From: G039029935 sp039029935
GTDB lineage: Bacteria > Chloroflexota > Anaerolineae > Caldilineales > Caldilineaceae
NCBI GenBank assembly: GCA_039029935.1
Contig: JBCCFC010000176.1
Location: 1-14,861 of the forward strand
Direction: 5' to 3'
DNA: 14,861 nucleotides
Each line of letters begins with the position of its first letter. Position 1 is the first letter of the stretch. The notes under the pieces were generated by a model, which did not search any database, was not told the origin of the DNA, and worked only from the letters and a program-made list of their open reading frames with translations. The translations under genes were made by a program, and so were the position numbers. This document shows positions 1 through 7,875 of this stretch, piece by piece.

Positions 1-1
1 C

Positions 2-2653
2 CTGCAGGGTGTTACCTATCTATCGTTGAACGGTATACCATCCGCTGAACGCTTGCCGGAAGCATTGGTGCAGGCACTTGACTTGATTCTTCCTGACCAA
101 GGGGACTTACTGGATCAACTGTGTCACTATCTTGCTGCCAAAGAAATGTTGATTGTGCTTGATAACTTTGAGCATCTGTTAGAACCCCATGAGCATCGTA
201 ACCCTACCAACCAACACAACTACATCCCGAATAGGGCGAGGTCGCAGATAAACGTAGGCTGTCAAATTCTTTCTCAGATTCTACAAGCAGCCCCCCATGT
301 CAAATTCCTCATTACATCGCGTCAACCGCTACGTCTGCAACAGGAGTATCGTTACCCACTGATCGGCATGACACCGCCAGCGGTTCAAACCAACTCCGCG
401 ATCTCTGAGCTACGAACATTTGATGCCGTCTGTCTTTTTGAGCAAGTGGCGCTTCAGCACAACCGTACATTTGAGATCACCAATGACAATGCCGACGCTA
501 TCTGCCAATTTTGTACGATGGTCGAGGGCATTCCGCTGGCGATTATGCTAGGTGCAATCCATATGGGTTTTTTGACACCGCAAGAACTGGTGGCAGAATG
601 TCAGGAAAGTTTGGATGTGCTGGAGACAGAATGGGCCGACCTGCCCGACCGCCAGCGTAGCGTTCGTGCAATCTTTGAATATACATGGGGGTTGCTTGAT
701 GATGCCTCACAGCAAATTTTTCAAAAGCTGACCGTTTTTCGTGGCGGGTTTAATCGCCGTGCAGCCAGAGAAGTTGCGGGCGCATCTATTCCCCAACTAC
801 GACGGCTTCATGCGCAATCATTGGTTAAATTGGTGGGCAAGGACCGCTATGAGCTGCATGAATTACTCCGCCAGTTTGGTGCGGAAAAGTTAGCCGCGTT
901 GAATGCCACGACGGATGTGCAGTCGAAACACATGGCGTACTATTTGCAGTGGGTGTGTACGCAGACGGACGTGTTGGATGGTGACAAGCCCCATATAGCG
1001 ACAGCAATGATTGTGCCCGATCTTGAAAATATTCGACAGGCATGGACACATGGCTTATCCCCCCTCCTAGCCTCGCCCAGTTTGGGAGAGGGACAGATTC
1101 ATCATGGGATAACTGCACTCGGTTTGGGAGAGGGATTGTTTGAGCACAAGGCACTGCCGCTTTTGTCACAGAGTCTCACCGCCATCGCCCGTTTTTATGA
1201 GATCAAGGGCTTTCATCAGGCGGGGCTAGATATCTTGACGCAAGCGGTCGAGATGTGCCAAGCACCTCTTGCCGACACCATGCCGACTGTTGTACCCGAT
1301 GCAGCGTCAGGAACAACATTCAGTATGGTTGAGACGGTTTCACCGTTGGTTGAATTTTACAGCGACTTATTGGTTACACAGGGATTCTTTTACAATCAAC
1401 TAGGCCAATTTACGGAAGCCATTCAAACGGCAGAAACAGCCATCGGCTATGTGTATTCAAATCAGGACAGGCTTTACTCGGCTATCTATACCGTTTGGGG
1501 GACGGGGTTGCTCAACCAAGGTGCGTTTCAGCAAGCACAGACCAAGGCCGAACAAGCCCTTGACCATGCACAACAGCTCAACAGCACATTGCTCATGGCA
1601 GATAGTCTCTACCTACGCGGCTATATACAGTTTATGGTCAATGACTATGATGCGGCAATTACTGATTTGCGGGCGGCGCACACACACTATCTGCGGATCC
1701 AAAATCGTCGCAAAGAAATTGAGTGTGTCAAGGTGTTGGGCAAGGTTCATGCGTGGATGGGTCAACTGGCAGTTGCAAAGCGGCACTTTGAACAGGCGAT
1801 TCAATTTAGCCAGACGATTCAAAACGAGCTGCAACAACAATCTTTGACCTTTGATCTCTGCCGTACAGCCATCAACATGGGTGCGTATGAAGAGGCGGCA
1901 CAACAGGGGCAATCTGCATTGGATTTTTTTCAGCATATTGGTAATCGTTCAATGATGGCAATTCTACACTATCATTTGGGTGTCATCTATATGCGTGTGG
2001 GGTTGTATGACGACGCCTATGCGCAACTGGAACAGGCGCTTGCCCTTTGTCGTGTCATGAGCGCGCGTGACAAGCAGGTTAACTGTCTGGTTAACCTTGC
2101 TGTGATTGCGAGCAATCTGGATGATCATGAGAAGGCACTTCTATTGCTACAAGAGGCCGAGCAACGTAGTGAAGCGCTAGAGATGGCCTATCTGCAAGGC
2201 TATGTACATCGCTTTATGGCACAGGCGATGTCTCAGCTAGGTGAGTTCCAACAGAGCATCACCCTCTATCAGAGCGCGCTGGCACTCTATCCGGCAGAAT
2301 TAGACTATCAGCGAATTGAGATTAAGGCAGGTTTAGTTCATGCGTTGCACCAAGTGGGCGAACACGACACAATCGACGCGCATTTGGAGGATGTGTTATT
2401 CTACTTGGAGCAGAATCGAGACAAACTATACTTAATGATCAACCCCATCGCGGTCTATCTGATCTGTTATCAAGTCTTGAACGCATGGCAAGACACACGT
2501 GCATCGGCTATTTTTGATGCGGGGTATACTCTGTTACAATCTTATGCAGACCGGATTCAACATGCGGATTGGCGACACTCATTTTTGGAAAATGTGGCGA
2601 CCAATCAGCAGCTATTATCTATAAATCAGCTTAAGAAAGGCAACCAATCATGA
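2..2653 (+). CDS. BTAD/AfsR-type transcriptional regulator, NB-ARC and TPR part (5' end outside window)
   Basis: The reading frame is open from base 2, so the gene starts left of the window; the TTG at 26 is internal. The first residues (LQGVTYLSL) align with FQHGVAYVPL of the regulator at 4286-7822, so about 330 N-terminal residues (winged helix, BTAD, Walker A) are missing from view. Visible in order are Walker B (LIVLDN, Asp codon at 161), an ITSRQPL motif near 311-331, the GIPLA motif near 527-541, the SVRAIFEYTWG helix near 659-691, a winged-helix segment ending HELLRQFG near 860-883, and nine or so TPR-like helix pairs from about 1150 to 2350. Family knowledge: such proteins are cytoplasmic ATP/ADP-switched STAND regulators whose TPR arm senses a ligand or partner and whose N-terminal domain binds DNA. 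The target is unknown. Oddities are an in-frame repeat insertion at about 1054-1150 and a shorter extra loop near 180-260, both absent from the paralogue. The stop overlaps the LysM gene start. Confidence 0.88.
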   Translation: MQGVTYLSLNGIPSAERLPEALVQALDLILPDQGDLLDQLCHYLAAKEMLIVLDNFEHLLEPHEHRNPTNQHNYIPNRARSQINVGCQILSQILQAAPHVKFLITSRQPLRLQQEYRYPLIGMTPPAVQTNSAISELRTFDAVCLFEQVALQHNRTFEITNDNADAICQFCTMVEGIPLAIMLGAIHMGFLTPQELVAECQESLDVLETEWADLPDRQRSVRAIFEYTWGLLDDASQQIFQKLTVFRGGFNRRAAREVAGASIPQLRRLHAQSLVKLVGKDRYELHELLRQFGAEKLAALNATTDVQSKHMAYYLQWVCTQTDVLDGDKPHIATAMIVPDLENIRQAWTHGLSPLLASPSLGEGQIHHGITALGLGEGLFEHKALPLLSQSLTAIARFYEIKGFHQAGLDILTQAVEMCQAPLADTMPTVVPDAASGTTFSMVETVSPLVEFYSDLLVTQGFFYNQLGQFTEAIQTAETAIGYVYSNQDRLYSAIYTVWGTGLLNQGAFQQAQTKAEQALDHAQQLNSTLLMADSLYLRGYIQFMVNDYDAAITDLRAAHTHYLRIQNRRKEIECVKVLGKVHAWMGQLAVAKRHFEQAIQFSQTIQNELQQQSLTFDLCRTAINMGAYEEAAQQGQSALDFFQHIGNRSMMAILHYHLGVIYMRVGLYDDAYAQLEQALALCRVMSARDKQVNCLVNLAVIASNLDDHEKALLLLQEAEQRSEALEMAYLQGYVHRFMAQAMSQLGEFQQSITLYQSALALYPAELDYQRIEIKAGLVHALHQVGEHDTIDAHLEDVLFYLEQNRDKLYLMINPIAVYLICYQVLNAWQDTRASAIFDAGYTLLQSYADRIQHADWRHSFLENVATNQQLLSINQLKKGNQS
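1072..1135 (+). repeat. In-frame insertion with a duplicated TTTGGGAGAGGGA motif
   Basis: The 13-mer TTTGGGAGAGGGA occurs at 1081-1093 and again at 1123-1135, 42 nt apart and in frame, encoding two LGEG tetrapeptides. The first copy is preceded by a near-complementary arm (CTCGCCCA, 1072-1079, against TGGGAGAG, 1083-1090, one mismatch), giving a small hairpin. The paralogous regulator has no counterpart: its IRQAW...LLSQSQ segment is roughly 25 residues shorter here. CTCTCCCAA/TTGGGAGAG hairpins are familiar interspersed repeats in cyanobacterial and Chloroflexota genomes; that this is one is inference. Confidence 0.55.
2633..2640 (+). promoter_or_regulatory. Ribosome binding site of the LysM gene
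   Basis: AAGAAAGG lies inside the last codons of the upstream regulator gene, 9 nt before the ATG at 2650 and 12 nt before the second ATG at 2653. The spacing favours the first ATG, which overlaps the regulator's stop in an ATGA arrangement and implies translational coupling. Confidence 0.5.
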
Positions 2654-4101
2654 TGCAAAACGCACACACAATGAGAAACTTGGGCTATGTCCTAGTCTTC
2701 GTACTTATGTTGTTACTGGGCAACCCCATGACCGCAAAAACGGCTACACAAGCAACGACACACCCTGTCATTGCCTGTGAGCAAGATGTGATCGTAAAAT
2801 TTGGCGATACAATGGCGGGGATTGCCAAGCAATATCTAGGAGACGCGGCGGCCTATCCGCAAATCATCTTTGCCACACATGTCAATATTGCCAGTGACAG
2901 CAGCTATACCTATATTCCTGACGCCAATTATGTACAGGTGGGAGCAAAGTTGTGTATCCCAACCAACGAAGTTGGTACAGAACAGCCTGCTGATGATCAG
3001 GGTAGCATGACTGCGCCACAGGCAGATGAGACGGTAGTTGACGCTGCAGATGATGTAGATGATGCAGTTGAGGAATCGGCAGATACCACAGAGGCATCAT
3101 CGGATGGTGCAAATGCCACGATTCCTGCCGCACCTGTCTCTGAGACTCCAGATGATGCAAATGCCACAATTCCTAGCGCACCTAATGAGCAAGACAATGG
3201 GACAATCCCTTCATCACCTGAGAGCAATGCCTCAGCCGATGAAACATCATCAGCCGATGAGCCAATTGATGAGGATGCCGCTGACCAGGATGCCGCTGAC
3301 GAGGATGCCGCTGATGAGGAGGGCACTGATACTGCAGATGGTGATACTGACACTGACGTTACGGATGAGGATGATGCCGATGAGGATGCAGAAAGTGATA
3401 CAGCAGACGAGGACTCTACAGATGGTGAGGTCGCAGGTGACGAGGCTGACGACAATGATGCTGTAGCCGAACAGACTGAAGCTGGAGAGACGGAGGGTCG
3501 TACAGAGACAGAGGACGAGGCGGCACAGGCTGAGGGCGAGGATGACATGACTGAAGGTGAGGGTGCGGCGTCTCCGATTGAGACGATTGCCAATCTTGAA
3601 GACCTCTTGTCCTCAATCCTCCCTGTCTATGGCGGCATTAATGACCAACCTGCTGTTCGTTGGATTATCCAAGCGGATGGCTATGATGCCACTGTCAATC
3701 TGCATTTAGTGCCGGGCAACGAATTCAGCGAAGAATCCAGCGATGGATTTGATGATGGGATTGCCCAGTTGATGTTGTCGATTGGTCCCTTTGCCGAAGA
3801 ATGGGAAAATCTGTCATCCGACCAAGTTGCGCAAGTTATCCTCGATATCAGCGAGTGGGATGTTATCGTGTCACCAGATCAGTCAGAAGGGCAATCCCCA
3901 ACAAGTACATTGGGGGACACGTTGACGGTAGCAGAGCAAGTTGCCGAATTTTTGATATTTGCTGGCGGGCTAGAACTCTATCTGGATTTGGCAGACACTG
4001 TTGAAATCATAGAAATTCGTGACATTGAGGGAACATTACAAGAGCGGCTTGAAGATGCGCTTGAGAATAAAGGGACCAATGTGGGTGGTTGGCCGAATTA
4101 A
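2650..4101 (+). CDS. Exported LysM-domain protein with acidic linker
   Basis: A protein of 483 residues. Residues 9-28 form a hydrophobic signal segment (LGYVLVFVLMLLLG), followed by a small-residue region, so it should be exported; whether it is cleaved is unclear. Residues 45-105 match a LysM fold: a V.FGDTMAGIAKQYLG start, a YPQIIFATHV middle and a VQVGAKLCIP end. LysM binds N-acetylglucosamine-containing glycans such as peptidoglycan. Cys43 and Cys102 flank it and could form a disulfide. Residues about 113-307 are an Asp/Glu/Ala/Thr-rich, certainly disordered linker with short repeats (ANATIPAAP type, then DAADX pentads). Residues about 308-483 form a compact acidic domain (VRWIIQADGYDATVNLHLVPG and following) that I do not recognise. 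The gene is coupled to the regulator upstream and followed by a second regulator. A structural wall-anchored or sensory role is possible; no enzyme motif is visible. Confidence 0.85.
   Translation: MMQNAHTMRNLGYVLVFVLMLLLGNPMTAKTATQATTHPVIACEQDVIVKFGDTMAGIAKQYLGDAAAYPQIIFATHVNIASDSSYTYIPDANYVQVGAKLCIPTNEVGTEQPADDQGSMTAPQADETVVDAADDVDDAVEESADTTEASSDGANATIPAAPVSETPDDANATIPSAPNEQDNGTIPSSPESNASADETSSADEPIDEDAADQDAADEDAADEEGTDTADGDTDTDVTDEDDADEDAESDTADEDSTDGEVAGDEADDNDAVAEQTEAGETEGRTETEDEAAQAEGEDDMTEGEGAASPIETIANLEDLLSSILPVYGGINDQPAVRWIIQADGYDATVNLHLVPGNEFSEESSDGFDDGIAQLMLSIGPFAEEWENLSSDQVAQVILDISEWDVIVSPDQSEGQSPTSTLGDTLTVAEQVAEFLIFAGGLELYLDLADTVEIIEIRDIEGTLQERLEDALENKGTNVGGWPN
3109..3219 (+). repeat. 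Three NATIPxAP peptide repeats in the LysM linker
   Basis: The protein has ANATIPAAP (residues 154-162), ANATIPSAP (170-178) and a degenerate DNGTIPSSP (182-190), 12-16 residues apart. The nucleotide copies are diverged at third positions, so this is an old duplication kept at the peptide level and not a recent slippage product. Confidence 0.6.
3274..3318 (+). repeat. Triplicated 15-nt in-frame repeat encoding DAAD(Q/E)
   Basis: Three adjacent 15-nt units begin GATGCCGCTGA at 3274, 3289 and 3304, differing at only two or three bases, and encode DAADQ, DAADE and DAADE. They are nearly identical at DNA level, unlike the NATIP repeats, which points to recent slippage expansion of the acidic linker. 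Unit length is a multiple of three, so copy-number changes would keep the frame. Confidence 0.7.
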
Positions 4102-4150
4102 GTACTTAGGGCATGGTTCACATGGACTGAATTGATGGTAACAAATCGCC

Positions 4151-4243
4151 GTTCAGTTAGCAGGGGTGCCCTATGGGCCTCGTGCGGGTCAGACTCGTGA
4201 AATCAACCCGCACGAGGCCCAGGGGCACCCCTGCTAACTGAAC
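4151..4243. repeat. Long near-perfect palindrome (36-bp arms, 16-nt loop)
   Basis: Bases 4151-4171 are exactly complementary to 4223-4243 (21 bp), and 4175-4189 are exactly complementary to 4206-4220 (15 bp). Only a 3-nt/2-nt internal bulge (TAT at 4172-4174, AG at 4221-4222) interrupts the stem. The loop is 4190-4205. The element sits 49 nt after the LysM stop and about 40 nt before the next start. It is not followed by a U-run on either strand, so it is not a canonical intrinsic terminator. The pentamer ACAAA occurs at 4141-4145 and 4247-4251, which could be a target-site duplication around a 101-bp MITE-like element, but five bases is weak evidence. It may otherwise be an mRNA 3'-end stabiliser or a REP-like element. 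Confidence 0.85.
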
Positions 4244-4276
4244 AGGACAAAACAGCAAACATAGTGAATGGATAAC

Positions 4277-4280
4277 GGAG
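4277..4280 (+). promoter_or_regulatory. GGAG ribosome binding site that favours the GTG start at 4286
   Basis: GGAG is followed by a 5-nt A-only spacer and then GTG at 4286. The ATG six codons earlier (4268) has no purine-rich Shine-Dalgarno sequence at a useful distance (upstream: CAGCAAACATAGTGA). The GTG is therefore the better supported start, costing only six residues that precede the conserved domain. Confidence 0.5.
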
Positions 4281-4285
4281 AAAAA

Positions 4286-7200
4286 GTGTCAACTGAACAA
4301 GTCTTGTCCCCCAAGACACATCAACTATATCTGTCTTTCTTGGGGCCAATGACCATTTGTGTCGAGGGTCAACCGCTGCCCCAGGTCCCCCGTCAAAAAG
4401 TTGCGGCACTCCTTATCTATCTGGTGTGTAACCCCGGCACACACACCCGATCCAAGCTGGCTGAGTTGCTATGGGACAATGCACCACTCAATCGGCGACT
4501 GCCCAATCTTCGCTCAACCCTCAATCGCCTGCCAAGCGTCTTTAAACCATACCTGACGGCTACCCGCCAGACCATTTCGTTTGAACCCACTAACAATATA
4601 TGGGTTGACGTTTTGGCATTCCAACAAATTGCAGAGACACTCTTCAGGCCATTATCAGTCGAATCAACAACAGATACACATAGGGCCAACTCAGATAACC
4701 TTCGTATGCTGTGGTCATACTACCAAGGGTCATTTTTAACAGATATAGAGATAGAGGACGCGACGGGGTTTTCGGAATGGCAACATCTGCAACGCGAATA
4801 TTTTGAGCAAACGGTTCTGGAAGCCTTAACACGTCTTATAGAGGTGTGTATCGCTGAGGGCAACTATGCGGACGGCATTGACTATGCAAAGTCAAAAATC
4901 GACCTGGACCCATTTGATGAGGATGCCAGACGGCAACTCATGATCATGTTGGCGCAACATGATCAGCAGCAGGCCGCGAGACAAACCTATCAGGCACTTG
5001 TCAACATGTTGGCAGAGGAATTTGATGTCCCCCCTTCTCCAGAAACCATCGCCGATTATGAGCGTTTTGTTTTGGCAGAGAAATCTAACCGCTCATACAC
5101 ATCACCATTACCTATTTTTGTTGAGCCATCTGTGGGTCGTCAATCCGAACGGGTGACGTTGACACAACAATTACAACGCCCTGACTGTCGATTAGTGACG
5201 GTGACAGGCTTGGGAGGTATTGGCAAAACCTACCTAGCTGTCGAGACAGCCAGACAAATAGAAAGGATGAAAGAATTTCAACACGGCGTTGCCTATGTAC
5301 CGCTGGCTGGTGTGCAGTCGGCGCAACGTTTGCCAGAAGCCATTGTACAATCGTTGGCTGTCGTTCTCTCCGAGCAACAAGATGTTCTCGCCCAAGTTTG
5401 CAGCTACCTAGAGTCCAAAGAAATGTTGATTGTGCTTGACAATATTGAACATCTACTAACACAATCCACGACATCCCAGCAGCCGCAGCCACGATTGGTC
5501 GCGTTGATGCTCATACAAATTTTGCAATCTGCCCCCAAAGTCAAACTGTTGGTCACATCACGCCAACCCTTGCAGATGCAACAAGAATATCTATTCCCTT
5601 TGGGTGGAATGCTCATCCCCTCGGTAGACAGCCCACTCATCCTATCGGACCTCATAACGCTTGATGTGTTTCGCCTCTTTGTACAGGTAGCCGTCCGCAA
5701 TAATATGACTTTTCAAGTGACTGAAGAAAATTGTGGTGCTATCCGCCAATTCTGCGTCATGGTCCAGGGGACGCCTCTTGCGATTGTTCTGGGGGCAGCC
5801 TATATGGATTTTCTCTCACCAGAAGAGTTGGTCAGTGCATGTCAGCAGAGCATTGATATATTAGAAGCCGAATGGCCGGACATGCCAGAACGACAACGAA
5901 GTGTGCGTGCGATGTTTGAGTATACATGGGGTATGTTAGAGCCTGCGTTGCAGAGCAGCTTTACAAAGCTTACTGTTTTCCAAGATGGCTTTACACGCCG
6001 AGCAGCCCAAAGAGTCGTTGGTGCATCAACCCATCAACTCAAACGACTTCATGAACAATCGTTAATCCAGCAAATAAGCACACAGCGCTATCAAATCCAT
6101 GAACTATTGCGACAATTTGGCGTCGAAAAATTGGCAGAGTCTGCCGACAATGTTGTTGAACACTCTCCAGAGGGCAAGCAGAAAACGACTGTAAGGGATA
6201 GTCACGCCAGCTTTTATTTACAGTGGCTTGGAAAAGAGGAAAAATCACTGCAAGGGCAGACCCCTCATCTGACGATTGCTGACCTGACACCCGACCTCAA
6301 CAATATCCGGCAGGCATGGCAACATAGTATTAGACAACAGAATATAACACTTCTTTCACAGAGTCAGATGGCTTTACTACTGCTATACGATATGCTCGGG
6401 CTTCATAAAGAGGGCGTGGATGCATTTACACAGGCTATTCAAAAGCTCCAGTTTGAGATGACACAGGCGATTGCAAAAGGACGGGCAAAAGGACAGATGG
6501 ATAGCACACATCTTGCAGTCTACTGCGTTTTGTTGGCAATGAACGGATATTTCCATGAGCAGGTGGGGGAGTATCATGCGGCCATTGAACAGGCACAACA
6601 AGCCCTTGACTATACTCACTTATTACACGACAACACCAGTAACAAGCTCTATGCCCAAGCATGGGCCAATTGGGTTTGGAGTCAAGGGTTATTAAACCAA
6701 AGTGACTATCATAATGCTTATCAAAAGGTACAACAGGCGTTGTCTTGTGTCCAACAAATAGACAATCCCTATTTGATGATTCTTTGTTTCAACCTGCGGG
6801 GTCGGATACATAGCCTTATTGGTCAATTTGAGGAAATGCTTCATGATTTCACACAAGAACATGCGCTCTGCATACAACACAAAAATCGACGCAGAGAGGT
6901 TGAGGGCTTAGTGATTACAGGGGATATGCGGGCATGGTTGGGTGATCTCGACATTGCGAAGGACTGTTTTGAAAAAGCCATACAAATTAGTCATGAGATC
7001 GACAGTGAGCTAGCTCTATATAAAGCATCCAGTAGCCTCTGTCGGGTGGCACTCTATATGGGTGAGTATGTGACGGCCATACAGACAGGCGAAAAAGCCA
7101 TTCAGTTTTTTCAAAATCTGGGGCAAAAATTCCAGATCGCACAAACCCATTATATCCTTGGCATTGTCTATATGCGATTGGGATTAGATCAAACCGCTCA

Positions 7201-7822
7201 CAGACATATGGAACAAACGTTGCAATTCTGCAAAACCACGAATATGCCCGACAAACAGGTAAACTGCCTGGTCAATCTCGCGATTATTTACCACAACATC
7301 GGTGACAGCACGAATGCACTGATGACACTACAAGAAGCTGAGTCCATTGCACAAACGCTAGAGAGCAACCAATTACAGGGATATGTGTCCAAGTTTCAAG
7401 CCGATCTGATTGGTGACGACGCACACGACAAAAAAAAGGTGTTGTATCAACAAGCACTAACATTCTATCCAGATGAACCTGAATATCAACGGATTGAGGC
7501 AATGGCTGCCTTGGCCCATGTATTGTACCAATCAGGCGATTTATCAGCAGCCATGCACTATGTGGAAGAGGTGATTGCGTGGCTATACGAGAATCCTGAC
7601 CAAACCTATCACTTCAAAGAACCCTTCGAGGTCTACCTATACCTCTATCTCGTCCTAGCTGCAAACCAAGATGAGCGTGCCGCCCCCCTCTTAACACAAA
7701 CCTACAAAAACCTCAACACCTATGCCCAACGAATCGACAATCCCTTGTGGCACAGGTCGTATCTCGAAAATGTCACCGTCAACCGTCAGGTTCTCGCACT
7801 GTGGAAAGAGGAGATGGGGTGA
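4286..7822 (+). CDS. BTAD/AfsR-type transcriptional regulator with NB-ARC and TPR domains (complete)
   Basis: A protein of 1178 residues from the GTG at 4286 (1184 from the ATG at 4268). Residues about 15-105 form the OmpR/SARP-like winged helix (YLSFLGPMTI, then TRSKLAELLWD and LRSTLNRL), the expected DNA-binding part. Residues about 110-265 are the BTAD helical domain (DPFDEDARRQLM, QTYQALVNMLAEEFDVPP). An NB-ARC/STAND ATPase follows: Walker A GLGGIGKT (308-315), Walker B LIVLD (381-385), VTSRQPL (423-429), GTPLA (495-499), then a winged-helix segment ending HELLRQFG (605-612). From about 690 to 1110 there are repeated TPR-like helix pairs. There is no C-terminal LuxR helix-turn-helix. By family, this is an ATP-switched transcription activator gated by its TPR arm; target and signal are unknown. 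It is a paralogue of the upstream partial gene, sharing KEMLIVLDN, RQRSVRA.FEYTWG and the C-terminal YLENV segment. A palindrome separates it from the LysM gene, so it may be a separate transcript. Its stop lies inside a tandem array. Confidence 0.92.
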   Translation: MSTEQVLSPKTHQLYLSFLGPMTICVEGQPLPQVPRQKVAALLIYLVCNPGTHTRSKLAELLWDNAPLNRRLPNLRSTLNRLPSVFKPYLTATRQTISFEPTNNIWVDVLAFQQIAETLFRPLSVESTTDTHRANSDNLRMLWSYYQGSFLTDIEIEDATGFSEWQHLQREYFEQTVLEALTRLIEVCIAEGNYADGIDYAKSKIDLDPFDEDARRQLMIMLAQHDQQQAARQTYQALVNMLAEEFDVPPSPETIADYERFVLAEKSNRSYTSPLPIFVEPSVGRQSERVTLTQQLQRPDCRLVTVTGLGGIGKTYLAVETARQIERMKEFQHGVAYVPLAGVQSAQRLPEAIVQSLAVVLSEQQDVLAQVCSYLESKEMLIVLDNIEHLLTQSTTSQQPQPRLVALMLIQILQSAPKVKLLVTSRQPLQMQQEYLFPLGGMLIPSVDSPLILSDLITLDVFRLFVQVAVRNNMTFQVTEENCGAIRQFCVMVQGTPLAIVLGAAYMDFLSPEELVSACQQSIDILEAEWPDMPERQRSVRAMFEYTWGMLEPALQSSFTKLTVFQDGFTRRAAQRVVGASTHQLKRLHEQSLIQQISTQRYQIHELLRQFGVEKLAESADNVVEHSPEGKQKTTVRDSHASFYLQWLGKEEKSLQGQTPHLTIADLTPDLNNIRQAWQHSIRQQNITLLSQSQMALLLLYDMLGLHKEGVDAFTQAIQKLQFEMTQAIAKGRAKGQMDSTHLAVYCVLLAMNGYFHEQVGEYHAAIEQAQQALDYTHLLHDNTSNKLYAQAWANWVWSQGLLNQSDYHNAYQKVQQALSCVQQIDNPYLMILCFNLRGRIHSLIGQFEEMLHDFTQEHALCIQHKNRRREVEGLVITGDMRAWLGDLDIAKDCFEKAIQISHEIDSELALYKASSSLCRVALYMGEYVTAIQTGEKAIQFFQNLGQKFQIAQTHYILGIVYMRLGLDQTAHRHMEQTLQFCKTTNMPDKQVNCLVNLAIIYHNIGDSTNALMTLQEAESIAQTLESNQLQGYVSKFQADLIGDDAHDKKKVLYQQALTFYPDEPEYQRIEAMAALAHVLYQSGDLSAAMHYVEEVIAWLYENPDQTYHFKEPFEVYLYLYLVLAANQDERAAPLLTQTYKNLNTYAQRIDNPLWHRSYLENVTVNRQVLALWKEEMG

Positions 7823-7862
7823 CAGGGTGACAAGGTGACAAGGTGGCAGGGTGACAGGGTGA
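7817..7862 (+). repeat. 8-nt tandem array (GGGTGACA, about 5.8 copies)
   Basis: Units are GGGTGACA, GGGTGACA, AGGTGACA, AGGTGGCA, GGGTGACA and a partial GGGTGA. The TGA of the first unit is the stop codon of the regulator (7820-7822). Because the unit is 8 nt and contains TGA, the array holds stops in all three plus-strand frames and none on the minus strand. Confidence 0.85.
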
Positions 7863-7875
7863 ATTATGTAACTAT

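Noticed and set aside
26..28. TTG at 26 as the true start of the first regulator
   Set aside because: The frame is open to base 2 and the upstream residues align with the paralogue's NB-ARC domain, so the gene continues left of the window.
825..1169. 114-residue minus-strand open frame
   Set aside because: Antisense of the regulator gene. Its PLPNWARL segment is only the reverse reading of the TTTGGGAGAGGG repeat.
2997..3593. 198-residue minus-strand open frame rich in Ser and Ala
   Set aside because: It is the mirror of the GAT/GAG/GCN-rich acidic linker of the LysM gene. Its composition is a by-product of that codon bias, with no domain or ribosome binding site.
4151..4243. Palindrome as a classical rho-independent terminator
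   Set aside because: No run of T follows the stem on either strand, and the stem is far longer than usual. Kept as a repeat or structured element only.
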